Part shown: positions 1 through 10,132 of the stretch, one piece after another
Layout: each line of letters opens with the position of its first letter
Position numbering within the stretch: the stretch's first letter is position 1
Position numbers and translations under genes: made by a program
Origin: Mucidula mucida
Lineage: Eukaryota > Basidiomycota > Agaricomycetes > Agaricales > Physalacriaceae
Direction of reading: 5' to 3'
NCBI GenBank assembly: GCA_015501055.1
Contig: JADNYV010000093.1
Coordinates: 1 to 64,000, forward strand
Length of the DNA stretch: 64,000 nucleotides
The notes under the pieces: generated by a model
The model's input: the letters and a program-made list of their open reading frames with translations, nothing else
Database searches by the model: none
What the model was told of the DNA's origin: nothing

Positions 1-940
1 CTCCTTGTTCTTCTAACTGCTGGTATGTGTAGCCTTTCATTGTAGGGTTCACGTTCCTCCAGCCGTTGTGCAAGTTAAACACCTGTTTGAAGTCTAATAG
101 TGCCTCTGTTGCTGCTGTATCGTCTTTGTGTTGAGGCATCCGGTCTATTTCCTCTTCTACCAGGTTTGTGTCAGTGCCAATGATGTTTGGTGTTGGCAGA
201 TTTTTCTGCAGGCATACATCAACAATTTTCTTCCATAGGTTGCGGTTCTCTCCTGGATTGTTTGGAGCATACACTTCCATGGCCGTTAGGTTCATACTAC
301 ACCACTTTACTTCTACCATAATTGCTCGGCCAGGCTCAATTTCATGGTACTTTGTTGCTTTGAAACCGAGCTCCTTGTTAACCACAATTACGACTCCTGC
401 TGCTCTCGTCCCTGCCTCTCCTTCTAGGGCGGAGTGGTATATTTCTGCTTTTGTTATGTAGTCCGCCTTGAGATCATCTAGAAACTGACCCTCGGAGAGG
501 TGCGTTTTATAAAGGACCAGGATTCCCAGTTGCAAACTTCGTTGCAGCTTCTTTATCTGCAGCTATTTGTTTCAAGAGTCAAAGTATGTCTGACTTTCCC
601 TTCCTTTCATGTTGAGCAATGCAAATTTCAGGTATGCCTTAGTCTTGTTCTTTGCTTTCTTCTCTAGGTGTTCCTCTCTTGCCTTCTTCCGCCTTGCTCT
701 GCAATTTCCTTGTTCTGGGTGTGTGTCTTGATTCTCATCTTCTTTGGGGTCTTTATCCAGTTCTTCCTCCTCTTGCAGCTCATCTGGCAGGTCTGAGAAG
801 TTCCAGTTATATGCTTGTTCGTCCTCTTGTTCTGGGTTGTCGGTCTCTCTTCCTGTTCTGCTGGATTCTTGGTTCTCGTCTGGTTTGCTAGAGAAATTCC
901 AGTTATATGTTTGTTCATCCTCCTGGTCTGGGCTATTGTC
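1..940 (-). pseudogene. LINE-like non-LTR retrotransposon, ORF N-terminal region and endonuclease domain (truncated by window edge)
   Basis: Read on the minus strand, positions 940 to 1 hold one long frame. It starts with an acidic region containing two ~33-residue tandem repeats (both with the motif YNWNFS), then a basic linker, then an apurinic-like endonuclease/exonuclease/phosphatase fold. Visible motifs are AGVVIVVNKE, MEVYAPNN, the IIGTDTN strand and a LHNGWRNVNP segment, typical of fungal Tad1-like LINE endonucleases. The frame is broken by TGA (72-74 of the 500s, i.e. 572-574) and TAG (563-565) just before the LQIKKLQRSLQLGILVLYKTHL-type start of the endonuclease. The reverse transcriptase would lie beyond position 1. 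Family assignment is by motif; the element is non-functional as it stands. Confidence 0.75.
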
Positions 941-1098
941 TTCTCCTATTGCGCTAAGTTCTTAGTTCTCATCAGTTTCTTGAGGATCTTGTTCATCCTG
1001 CTTTTATATACTCTGCAGTGTGTGTCTCACTTCTTCTGCATCTTGTATCACTTCTATGTTTTTAGCTACCATTACTCTTTGGTAGTGTGTATGTTCCC

Positions 1099-1544
1099 TG
1101 TTATGAATCGCCATATTTTCACATTTTCAATCTTATCATATCTTATTGGGGGGCTTGTCTTATCAACCAACGGACTGTTTCATCATCTGTTTCATCACCG
1201 ATCATACTTCTTTTTATTACCAAAGCCGTACTCATGTGGGACACACGCCCAACACATGGATGACATCATACATGCCAATACCTCATGGACTTCCTATTGT
1301 ATACACACCACCGACACTTGTAGCACATATGGTTGTTTCAGTATTATTACTTGCATGCAGTTACCCCTCATATTTAATGGTTTTACGGACTAGTAGCATA
1401 CAACACTAGGTCAAGGGCATGGAGTTATCCCTAGCGGAAACATGTATGAACAAGGAGTCCCAAACACAGACTTACTAGTATATAAGCGGTAGTGTAGTAT
1501 CACTGTACTTTAGTTCCGATCTCGTTTATACACCTGGCCTAGCC
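1099..1544 (+). repeat. Gypsy LTR, 3'-truncated at the hAT boundary
   Basis: This begins TGTTATGAATCGCC like the four full LTRs in the window and follows them for ~446 of ~529 bp, including the TATATAAG box and the putative transcript start. It stops abruptly where the hAT terminal repeat TAGAGAGCACC begins. The 5 bp before it (TTCCC) has no matching partner in the window, so the rest of the parent element is missing or rearranged. Confidence 0.88.
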
Positions 1545-1830
1545 TAGAGAGCACCACGAGTACTTACTTGAGTTGACTCGGCACTCGCCGGGCAAGTACT
1601 CATGACCCTAAACTAGTGTTCATCACTTGTCATGTGACTTAAGTCTTAGTGACTTGAGTTCAAACGAGTCGAGTCACATGAGTTCAGCGAGTACTCTCCG
1701 AATCTTACGATACATAGTAAAAAATCATAAAACAATTGATATTTCTAAGTATAAGGCATATGAGAAGGCATAATGTAGGTAGACATGTCAGCGGATTGCA
1801 TAGAAGAACATAAGTAGACGAAGAAGTACT

Positions 1831-4800
1831 CTAATCATCGTTGTTTGCATTCTTACCACGGCGATGCTTTGTGTTGAAGTGCTTTGTCAGAAATGCCTCG
1901 TCAACCAGCCCGTCTTCCCTCCACCAACTCTGTAGAAGTACTTGTGTCTGCGTCGACACATCAGAAAGGTTGAAACAATGCTTTGTGACAACAAGTCCCG
2001 CATGCGAGAACAGACATTTGATGTCGATTGAGGTGGCTGCAATAACCCCAAATGAGTAGGAGTGCACAGCAAATGAAAATCTCAACTTACTGGGCACGCT
2101 AAGATAATCAAGAGCCATCTGCACCAGAGCCCCACATGCAGTGACGGTAATCTTGCCCTTGCTATCCGGAACATTGAGCTGTGACGCCCAATACAACAGT
2201 AGGTTGGTGCACATGGTCACAACGGGTGTGGTCAAATAGTCCTCCAGTGTGTCGCCTTCGGTTCCCAAATTGGCCATCACACCGACATTAGCAAAAGGAT
2301 TAGACACCTAAGCGAAGCATCAGAGAGCCGCCGGGAAAAGAAATAAGGAACACATACTGCAGGCGTAGCAACACTGGGACCTGCTGGTGCCATCTCTGCT
2401 GGCCGATAGCGGGTGTACTCCTCGCAAACGTGGTCAAGGGCATTGTCAATCCATTCCCGCTCCCAGCTTTGAGACTCGAAGTAGCGCGTCTTGAGTCCCG
2501 AATGCAAAACTGAGAGCAGAGCCATTAGCGAAGAACGGCAGCAGAGTAAATCAACACTTACCCATGGAAATGCAAACAATCCGGTTGTTATCCGTCTTCG
2601 CGTAGTACTTGAGGATAAGAGCACGGCCACGAGCCGCCGCTGCACAAACGACAGCATGGTTGGTTTTGTTGGTAATAACATGATCGAGCTCGTCAACGAG
2701 CTTGTCGAAGATGGGAATAACCTGATAAATAAGGGGAACCTTGGACTTGGAGAGTTGCTTCGATGCAAGGACAGACAACTGTATTTACTATAGCGACACA
2801 AAAAAAATGAATAACGGACAACTATACTTTGAGAACCTTCTCCAACTGCTTAATAATCTGCCATTCTGCTGGCGTCAGTTTGAACTTTGACATTTTCCTC
2901 TTTGGCACCTTGTTGAACTGGGCCAGAACGACAAGACGGTTGAGTGCAGGCCTCAGGTACAAGGCCCGTTCCAAGACAGGGTGAACCAAATTCCATCTCA
3001 TTGCAACCGCGCGAACCATCTTCATTGGCTTGATGTTGGCAAGGGTGCATTGGGCGGCCAGTTCCTCCTGCATAAGCTGCGTGTTGAAAATGCGACATCC
3101 AGTCTTGATGATCTTTGGAAAATCAGAACAGTTTCAATAATGTCGAGGACAACATACCTTGGTGACGGCGGACTTGCCGAGCTTCTTGTCGGCGTCAGTC
3201 AACTGCTGCACCTCCTCCAAGGCCGCCGCGATATCCTCTGCAGCTGCCTCTTCCTCCTCCTTGGTCTGCACATCAACCATTAGAAGCACATTCTGCTCCT
3301 CCTTGTTGGGCTTGTCATTGTTGTTGTCCATGTAAACATTGCCAACTTGGTCGAAGTCGGTGTTCTCATTGTAATCAGCGAAGCCTTTATTTGCGAGCTT
3401 CTTGCCGAGGAATTGCGACATAGTAGCCTATAAGCAGGTCAGTTTTGGCTCTCCATCTAAATGAAACACATACCCGGGTCGACAAGTCAATCTGGTGCCC
3501 CGCACAACCAACATATGTATCCTCGCCGGAATGAGTGTCCACCAGGAGACGAGGAATGGACTCGGCCACCATCTTTGGGTTGATGCTGGCATTATCCCCA
3601 ACGAACGCAAGGGTGTCCTTCTCATACTTGAACTCTTGTATACAGTCAACCGTTTTCTCGGCGAGGTACTTGGCTATATGCGCTTTGTGCAGTCTGATGA
3701 TAATTCAGTACGAAGAACATGATCTGAACAAACAACTTACGGAATCAGAGCCAACGATAAGACTTGCATTTGCCCCTGGTCGAAAAAGGCCACACCAACG
3801 CCTTGAACAGACCGCTTGCCGCCTGATGCCCAGGTGTTGAAAACAGTGTGCTTTTTGCCGCAAGCATTCTAAGACAAAGCCATCAACAATATGAACCTTA
3901 ACACAAATATTAATGCCTACCAGAAGTTAAGCAATTACATTGATCTTTGACAATTCATGAACCTCCCTGATATTGTGGGAGAGAGTCTTGTCAGAAGGAA
4001 TGAGGGCATCCGGGCAAAACATGTGGATGATCTCGGCGAGAGGGTTGTCGGTGTAGAGAGCAAATGGACAATGGTTGACAGCGATATGTTTCGCAATAAC
4101 CATGTGCAATTTCCCCGGGGTGTACATGGAGCCTTGGGCGAATGGCGCAAGGGAGGTCTGTGTGTTGTCGACCTCCTTCTGATTGCACAGAGTCTCGTGG
4201 CGACGGAGGTTAGTAGTTGTGCTCGTCGAAGAGCCAAATCCCCGCGTAATGTGTTGACCAGTCCTAAAAAATCCATCAAAAGGTGAATTTCAAGCAATAT
4301 GGAAAAACATACCGCTGGCATCTAAAGGATTGCTGGAAACCATTGTTGGTTTTGATGACCTCCGGAGGGTCAAAGTGCTTGTAGACGCCCGAGACCCAAA
4401 CACACTGCTTTTTCCCTAAGAAAAGAATTAGTGTACAAGAATAATATTGAAGAAAAGAGACATACCGAGCAACTTGACAAAGAATTCTCTGTCCTGGAGT
4501 TCATGCTCCAAGTCGATCTCGTTACCGACACCATCCGTCATTGCAGAGTGAGTTGACACCGCATTGAACTCAGCGCCGTCGGCCTCATCATTGCTCTTGT
4601 TGCCATTGCTGGCATCGACATTGAGCAATTCCGGCATACCATCATCGTTGTCATCGGATACAGTAGCCTTGCTCTGGCGGGACTTGGAGCGCGCCTTGCC
4701 TTTCCCTTTGGCATTGGCAATCTGGGCCTTGCTGAGACCGCCGCGAGGCCTGGAAGTGACAGTAGGGCCAGCAGGGCGACCACATTTGGCAGTGGATGAT

Positions 4801-4871
4801 TCCCCAACCATCAAGGAACGACGACGCTTCTCAGCAAGGGACCCACTGGAGGACTGGCGGCTAGTCCACAT
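1831..4871 (-). pseudogene. hAT transposase, left copy (degenerate)
   Basis: A roughly ten-exon gene on the minus strand, matching the right copy exon for exon. In order it has a low-complexity SK-rich N terminus, a BED-like zinc-finger remnant (FRCQR...NLRRHETLC, apparently lacking the second Cys), and an RNase H-like core. The core includes the TWASGG strand, the GDNASINPKM motif and a CAGHQIDLSTR segment. A helical insertion domain (KKLGKSAVTK to VAMRWNLVHP) and the C-terminal hAT dimerisation region (LSVP, SIDIKCLFSHAG) follow. In this copy the first catalytic position reads HTVFNTW where the right copy has HTVFDTW. The usual ER.FS motif, whose Glu is catalytic in hAT enzymes, is KCLFS in both copies. 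The protein is therefore very probably inactive. Start chosen at the MWTSRQ methionine (4871). Confidence 0.85.
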
Positions 4872-5290
4872 TGTGAATATTGAGCGGGAGAATATACATA
4901 CAATTTTTGAGAATAAAAGTAGAAAATCCTGACCAGAAGACCGGACACTGGCGCCAACGAGCACGGCACAATAAAATCCATTGGAAATTGATCCAGGGCG
5001 AAGCATAGTTGATCCGGGTCAGGCGCCACACTACAGACAAATCAGCATCTCAAGACGGCAAAGAAATTCCTTTACCATACAGATTGCCATTGATAAGGCA
5101 TCCAAAAATCCAAAAGGACAGCAGGGACATATAGTCCCGGCCGTTAAGGAGGGCAGAATGAACATAAAGTTCAATCTAAGGCGGAAAAGGGACTAAATCC
5201 CTGATCCTCGGTTGTCCGTTGCGTCGGGCAGAGAAAAAAAAGAGGAGGAGAGGGGCGGGCAAGGGTGGATAATGGTGGGAGGCAGACCTG

Positions 5291-5322
5291 ACTTGTCTAG
5301 ACTTGTATGGGTCTAGACAAGT
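5291..5322. promoter_or_regulatory. 12-bp perfect palindrome in the divergent hAT promoter region
   Basis: ACTTGTCTAGAC, an 8-bp spacer, then GTCTAGACAAGT: a perfect 12/12 inverted repeat. It lies between the start of the transposase gene (4871, leftward) and the accessory gene (5641, rightward). It is kept unchanged in the right copy. A site binding a dimeric regulator or the transposase itself is an inference from position and symmetry. Confidence 0.5.
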
Positions 5323-5640
5323 CCAGCCGAGTCCAATCAAATCAAAGGTTCTGAAGCCCCTTGGACAACAGGACCAAATAGAAAGGTCCAGAATTGTCTA
5401 AGTCCCGATTCAGCCCAGTCCGCCGTCCCTCTCATCACTCCTCGCTCCTCCTTGTTGGCACCGCCTCTGCTCTTTTTCGCTCCCCCTTCCTAGACACAGG
5501 AATTTATTTCCTCTGTTGCCTCTCGAACCGGTGCAGCACTTCAAGTGCTCTGCCTGGCCGCAGAACAATTGTTCTCCTGCCTCGAGAGACTACTTCCCCA
5601 TTTTTGGACGCCACTCCCGATATGACTGCAGGTGGACGGC

Positions 5641-7754
5641 ATGCCTCCAAAGGATAAATTCCAGCCCAAGGACTTGCTGGTCAATCGGCCGCGTGAGAAT
5701 GGTGAGTCCGACATATTATTTTCCGCATTCCTACACAATTCCTTATAGTTGAGTTGAATGCAAACAACGGGCACGTTGGTAGTCTGGCACCCGATGGCTG
5801 ACATTTCATCATATTGTTGATGGACGCCCCAACATTCCAGCACCACCTACGGGACCCGTCCAAGTCTGTGCCGAGGGACACTTTGGCGCTCATGACCCAA
5901 CATGTGCGCCACAGTTCTACAACGACTGTATTCCCCACTTCGTGGTCTTTCCTACTCTTCCCACAGACCAGGCGGACCCGTACTATCCTTACCGCCACAT
6001 GTGGAACGTCCCAACGGAGAGTGACATGGATTGGAGGACTGGGCAGCTTGTGGGGGTAGGATTGCTGAAACACTTCTTCTTTGTCCGTTGTTGGGAGGCT
6101 GTGAACTGGGCGGTTGAGCGGGCAAATATCTATTACAACGCCGAGAGGGAGCGCGCTCAGCCCAACGCCAAAATCATACATTTCCTCGACATGTGTCTCC
6201 CTTGCCTGCAACAGTTCTTATCTTGTTTGGAATCTGTCACCAACAATCTCACCTCCATCTGTATCTTGATGAATGGGTTGTTCCGTCTCTGGTTAGACAT
6301 TTCTGCCAGCATAGATTGGATGACAATGTACCAACCCGTTCTGCGCCACGAGCGCGCTTTCTGTGATCTGCCCACGCTTCCTACCACCCTCAGTGTGTTC
6401 ACCTTTGAGCATTATGTTGTCAAAATGTTCTCCATCACTCCCAACATTCCCGTATTCTACATTTGCCCCCTATCCCACTTCAACACGCAACATATCCTCA
6501 AAGTTGTTCCCATTGTGGAACATCCATCATACGCCCCTCCTCCAGGTCCGTATCCTACAATTTTCACTGGCTTGAGTGACGACCCCGCCAAGTTTTTGCT
6601 TCCTGGATCGTTTCCTGTGCTTTCGGACAAGCACCTTCAATTTTACCCCCTCGCCCCCAGGCATGGTTACCAACGCCGAGGCCTCATCTCATCTTCCTCT
6701 ATTGGTCCTCGACGCTCAACTGCCTCAATCAAGGCATCTTGAGATCAAGCAGGCAAGCTTCCCAAGAAGCCGAAGCCAATGGGTGAGTTTTTTTGATGTA
6801 TTCCATTCTCTCACTGAAGTCTCAACAGATCCAAAAGCACATAATCTTCTCAAAGACTGTACATGCACACCCTACTCTCCTCCTCTGCACCCAGGCTGGC
6901 GCGTCATCAATGTGGAGGTCAAGACCAATTTTGTCGAGGAGAAGCGGCGGCTCCAGCGCCAAAGCAAGGAGCCGCTGCTTGCCGCGAAGTACATGCTCCC
7001 ACCTCCTGGTCTATTTCTTTGCGATAGTCTCCCTGACGAGCACTTCTCCGCATTATTTGCTCAATATAATCATATATTCCCCGCCCTTGTTTATCGCATC
7101 ACGTCCCAGCATTCCAATGCTCCTGCACTCTCCAATCAAGAGTGGAGGGATGTTCTTTTCCTTGCCCGCCAGCAAGGCACAGAGGAGGGGCAGTTGACAA
7201 CATGTTGTCAAGAAGCCCTTGCGAAGACCGCCGCATCTTTGGGTGATGCACTTTCTTCTGGTGGTGTTCAATTCAAGCCCATCTGTCCAACACCTGCTGG
7301 CGGATTCGCGCTGCCGAGCCTTGAAGAGGGGCGAGACACGATATGGTGTCTTTTTAAGTTAATGTTTTGTTTTGAGCTGATCATGCTCGACAATCATTTC
7401 CGGGACACTTCAGATTTGCCGGATGCCGACGAGGAAGCAGCTGCACAAGAGGATTGATACGCCCAGATCTTGGACTTATTTCCCAAGGCTCAGATTATCA
7501 CTGCTGACGTGTCTTGCGTACACAAAGGTCTTTGTTCGATGGAATGGGCACCTCAGGCAGAACGGTTGGAAAAGCTGTGTTGGATTATGGCAGTGTGGCG
7601 GGTGGAGAAACCCACAATCTTGAAGGCTCCAATTGGCACAAGAGAGTCACCACAGGGCTTGGCACAGGAACGGGCTCTTACCTTACTATATGCACAGACA
7701 TTTTACGATACTTTTGAGTGTCCCGCAATACTTCCTCGGGCATGGTGGACATAA
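5641..7754 (+). pseudogene. hAT accessory gene, left copy (unknown function, broken)
   Basis: Spliced plus-strand gene starting MPPKDKFQPKD at 5641, with GTGAGT and probably GTAGTC donors soon after. Recognisable blocks are PPTGPVQVCAEGHF, FPTLPTDQADPYYPY, VPTESDMDWRTGQLVG, then HPGWRVINVEVKTNF, PALSNQEWRDVLF and a C-terminal block LDLFPKAQIITADVSC to LPRAWW. I do not recognise a named domain, although such proteins seem familiar from mushroom genomes. Lesions: one C missing near 5823 (inside the second intron if that intron is real, otherwise a frameshift); one extra G at ~7331 that breaks the splice-compatible frame kept in the right copy; and an in-frame TGA at 7455-7457 shared by both copies. 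Confidence 0.68.
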
Positions 7755-8240
7755 TTTCTTGTAGCATGTAAAGTAGAAGTTGTCTTTTTTTTTGTATGTT
7801 TTTAATGTTGTAACCTTTTTTTTGGCTGAAAATGGGGTGAGTCTGGCGAGTACTCGCCGCGAGTGGGGATGTTCTGAAACCTGTGTGCGAGACTCTTGGC
7901 AGACTCGAGTTTCTTAGGCTCGCGAGTCGGGTTGAATCCGATCACCAAGATGCCCAAGGCGAGCTGAATCACGAGTTACTCGTGGATTCGCCCAACTCGT
8001 GGTGATCTCTAAAACACATGGATGACATCATACATGCTGATACCTCATGGACTTCCTATTGTATACACACCACCGACACTTGTAGCACACATGGTCGTTT
8101 CAGTATTATTACTTACATGCAGTTACCACCCGTATTTAATGGTTTTACGGACTAGTAGCATACAACATTGGGTCAAGGGCGTGGAGCTATTCCTAGCAGA
8201 AACACGTACAGACAATAAGTCCCAAACACAGACTTCCTAG

Positions 8241-8403
8241 TATATAAGCAGTAGCATAGCATTATTGTACTTTAGTTCCAATCTCGTTTATATACCTGGC
8301 CTAGCCTAGTTCTACGAATGCGAACACTTTTTCCCTAAGTCTCTCTGTGGTACCTGGTTTACTCTTGTGGCTATAGTCAGTCACTAACAGAAGATTGGAA
8401 CTA
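8241..8403 (+). promoter_or_regulatory. LTR TATA box, putative transcript start and self-complementary primer-binding site
   Basis: TATATAAG lies at 8241-8248 and TAGTTCCAATCT at 8273-8284, 32 nt after the start of the TATA box. AGATTGGAACTA at 8392-8403, starting 2 nt past the LTR end, is its perfect 12-nt complement. In G1 and G3 both partners carry a compensating change (TAGTTCCGATCT with AGATCGGAACTA). This is the arrangement expected of self-primed (Tf1/sushi-type) retrotransposons. Confidence 0.7.
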
Positions 8404-8986
8404 TCTTCAATCACCTACCACACATCCTGATCGTTGATCAGCACTTCGCTGTTTGATCATTGCACATTCCCCCATTCCCTTTCCTGTTTACAGATTGACA
8501 GAATCCTAATCCCAGCGCACGTCTGCATACATGTGTATTGGTCCCAGTAGTGCCGGCTAACAGTTAGAGATAACTGCCTTGGGTGCTGGAAGTAGCCGCT
8601 CTCACGAGAACAAACTTTTGGCAGTTGCACTTCAGTGGGCGCTGTTTACGGGTCAACCCCCGTTCCTAGGAAAACTTTGGCTTACCTCACACCAGAGGGA
8701 CGTCGGCTGGGCAATTGCGAACTTGTGACGAGCTCTTGGGCTCCGTAGATACATAGTCAGTAGTTGGTAAAATAGTGTAGACAGTTATAATATCTGCCTA
8801 CTTTACTTACCTTACGGTACATATCATCATTCCCCACCCTATCAAATCCTGGATTCTCTTTCAGATCTAGGCAATTCCTCCTTATTCATCCAAACCTCTA
8901 TTCCCTCACCTGTTTCATCCAAATCTGCATCATCCATATCCCCATTTTCACCCTTTCACTCTTCAATCCCATCACCCCGATTCACC

Positions 8987-9901
8987 CTGTCTAGCAAAGC
9001 ACCTGAGTCCAGTCATCACGCCAATGCCAAACTCAAAGGCTGATCCCTTGTCAACAAGCCTTATGACTATGACGGGGACAAGACCAAATACAAGAGCTGG
9101 TGGCAATCAATGTTCACATACATCCGTGACAAGAAGAACAACCTCACATCTGACTCCGAAAGGATCAATGTTGTTCTCTCCTATATCCGAGGAGATCATG
9201 TCAATGCATGGGTCCAGAACTACACGGACCAGAACTTCAGTGAATCAGAAGAGGAATGGGAAGTCTCCTGGACACAGTTTAAGGAGCATTTGAAGGAGCA
9301 ATTTGTGGATTCCAACCTTGCGTGAGATGTGCAAGATCAGATTGAGTAGTTGCGCCAGGGGCAAGACATCGCTCAAGATTTCTTCCAGAAGTTCAAGGTT
9401 CTGCTCACTCAGGCGGAATACTCGAAGGATGACGCATATGTCGTACGCCTTCTCGAGACCAATGTCAATGAGAAGATCATCGACCAGATCTATGGCAGCC
9501 GAGACGGGTTGCCGGTGAAATACAAAGATTGGAAGGCACAGATTATTCAGAGTGATCAGCTGTGGAGAAGGCGAACAGCGAGCAAGAGGTCCGGCATGCA
9601 GTCCCAGCCCCAAGCCCCGCAGGTGGCTACATCAAGAGTCAATCCTACGAACCCACCCCCGACGCCAATCACACAACAAGATGCCACCGGCGTTACCTAT
9701 GGAGAAGCCGGCAGGCCAATGGACATTGACAATGCACGTTGAAGAGGACTTTGCTTCAGCTGTGGCGAACACGGCCATGTCAGCAGGTTCTGTCTGAAGA
9801 AGGGTCGACCCCAGACAATTCGGGGTCTATGGACCGAAATAAATGACAAGGAGAAGAAGAAGTTGGCCGAAGAGTTGGGTTTTGCGAAGCTCCCGCAGTA
9901 G
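8987..9901 (+). pseudogene. Gypsy gag, left-arm copy (degenerate)
   Basis: It aligns with the well-preserved G3 gag. The G3 start ATGTCCAAC reads CTGTCTAGC here, so the start codon is gone. TGA replaces CGA in the GRSLVNKP and LARDAQD blocks and again just before the zinc knuckle. A TAG at 9346-9348 interrupts the DQIERLRQG block in this arm. The CCHC knuckle survives (CFSCGEHGHVSRFC). Capsid-like blocks FTYIRDKKNNLTSDSER and AQDFFQKFKVLLTQAEYSKD are clear. Confidence 0.83.
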
Positions 9902-9936
9902 ACGCAGTCCTGCCGGAGCAGCCATCAAGGGAAGGG

Positions 9937-10132
9937 TTGTCAGATGCAGAATTTATTTACAGTACGGGTACTGATACACCTAAAATATCATCGACAACTT
10001 CACCAACAAAACCTGCGAAAGAAAGATTTGAGCCAAATACGCCCAAGTGGATCACACAACGGCTAAGAGAGGATGAAGTGTCGAGAGCAGTGGGAATTTT
10101 GAGAGCATGGATGCCGGAGCGGAGAGAGAGAG
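9937..10132 (+). pseudogene. Gypsy pol, N-terminal stub before the copia junction
   Basis: This matches the first ~65 codons of pol in G1 (AEFIYSTGT, ERFEPNTP, GILRAWMPERRERE). It is cut at 10132 in a GAGAGAGAG run where copia sequence is joined. The protease and reverse transcriptase are absent from this copy. Confidence 0.8.

Larger units (their letters stand above)
1545..8011 (-). mobile_element. hAT-family DNA transposon, left copy (two divergent genes)
   Basis: The termini are TAGAGAGCACCACGAGT and, on the other strand at the far end, TAGAGATCACCACGAGT: 17 bp with one mismatch, starting TAGAG as hAT ends often do. Both subterminal regions are crowded with ACTCG/CGAGT motifs. Inside are a BED/hAT transposase gene on minus and a second, unrelated gene on plus, divergently arranged. 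The flanking 8-mers (GCCTAGCC left, AAACACAT right) do not match, so this copy is not bordered by an intact target-site duplication. Its 6,467-bp length is identical to the right copy. Confidence 0.9.
1545..10132. repeat. Left arm of ~8.59-kb inverted repeat
   Basis: This segment is the reverse complement of 52982-61570. Paired positions sum to 63114 or 63115 throughout, so the arms are colinear apart from a handful of 1-bp indels and scattered substitutions. Each arm holds a complete hAT element plus the same truncated 5' part of a gypsy element. The outer flanks differ (gypsy LTR here, copia RNase H on the right) and so do the inner flanks (copia integrase here, gypsy pol on the right). The arms are separated by ~42.8 kb. 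Confidence 0.93.
8012..10132 (+). mobile_element. Ty3/gypsy chromovirus, 5' fragment in left arm
   Basis: This holds an LTR remnant (8012-8389), a primer-binding site, an untranslated leader, a degenerate gag and the first ~65 codons of pol. It is the inverted twin of the 5' part of G2 (52982-55103). It ends within a GA-rich run at 10132, where copia integrase sequence begins. The LTR remnant lacks its first ~145 bp, which the hAT element has displaced. Confidence 0.87.

Noticed and set aside
5814..6059. One-base deletion in the left hAT accessory gene near 5823, first read as a fatal frameshift
   Set aside because: A plausible intron (GTAGTC...TTCCAG) covers the site, so the deletion may be non-coding. 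It is recorded only as uncertain.
8022..8240. A ~72-codon open frame (SYMLIPHGLPIVYTPPTL...) that recurs in every gypsy LTR
   Set aside because: It lies within the LTR, is conserved only because the LTR is repeated, and has no start context or function indicated. Treated as chance coding within a repeat.
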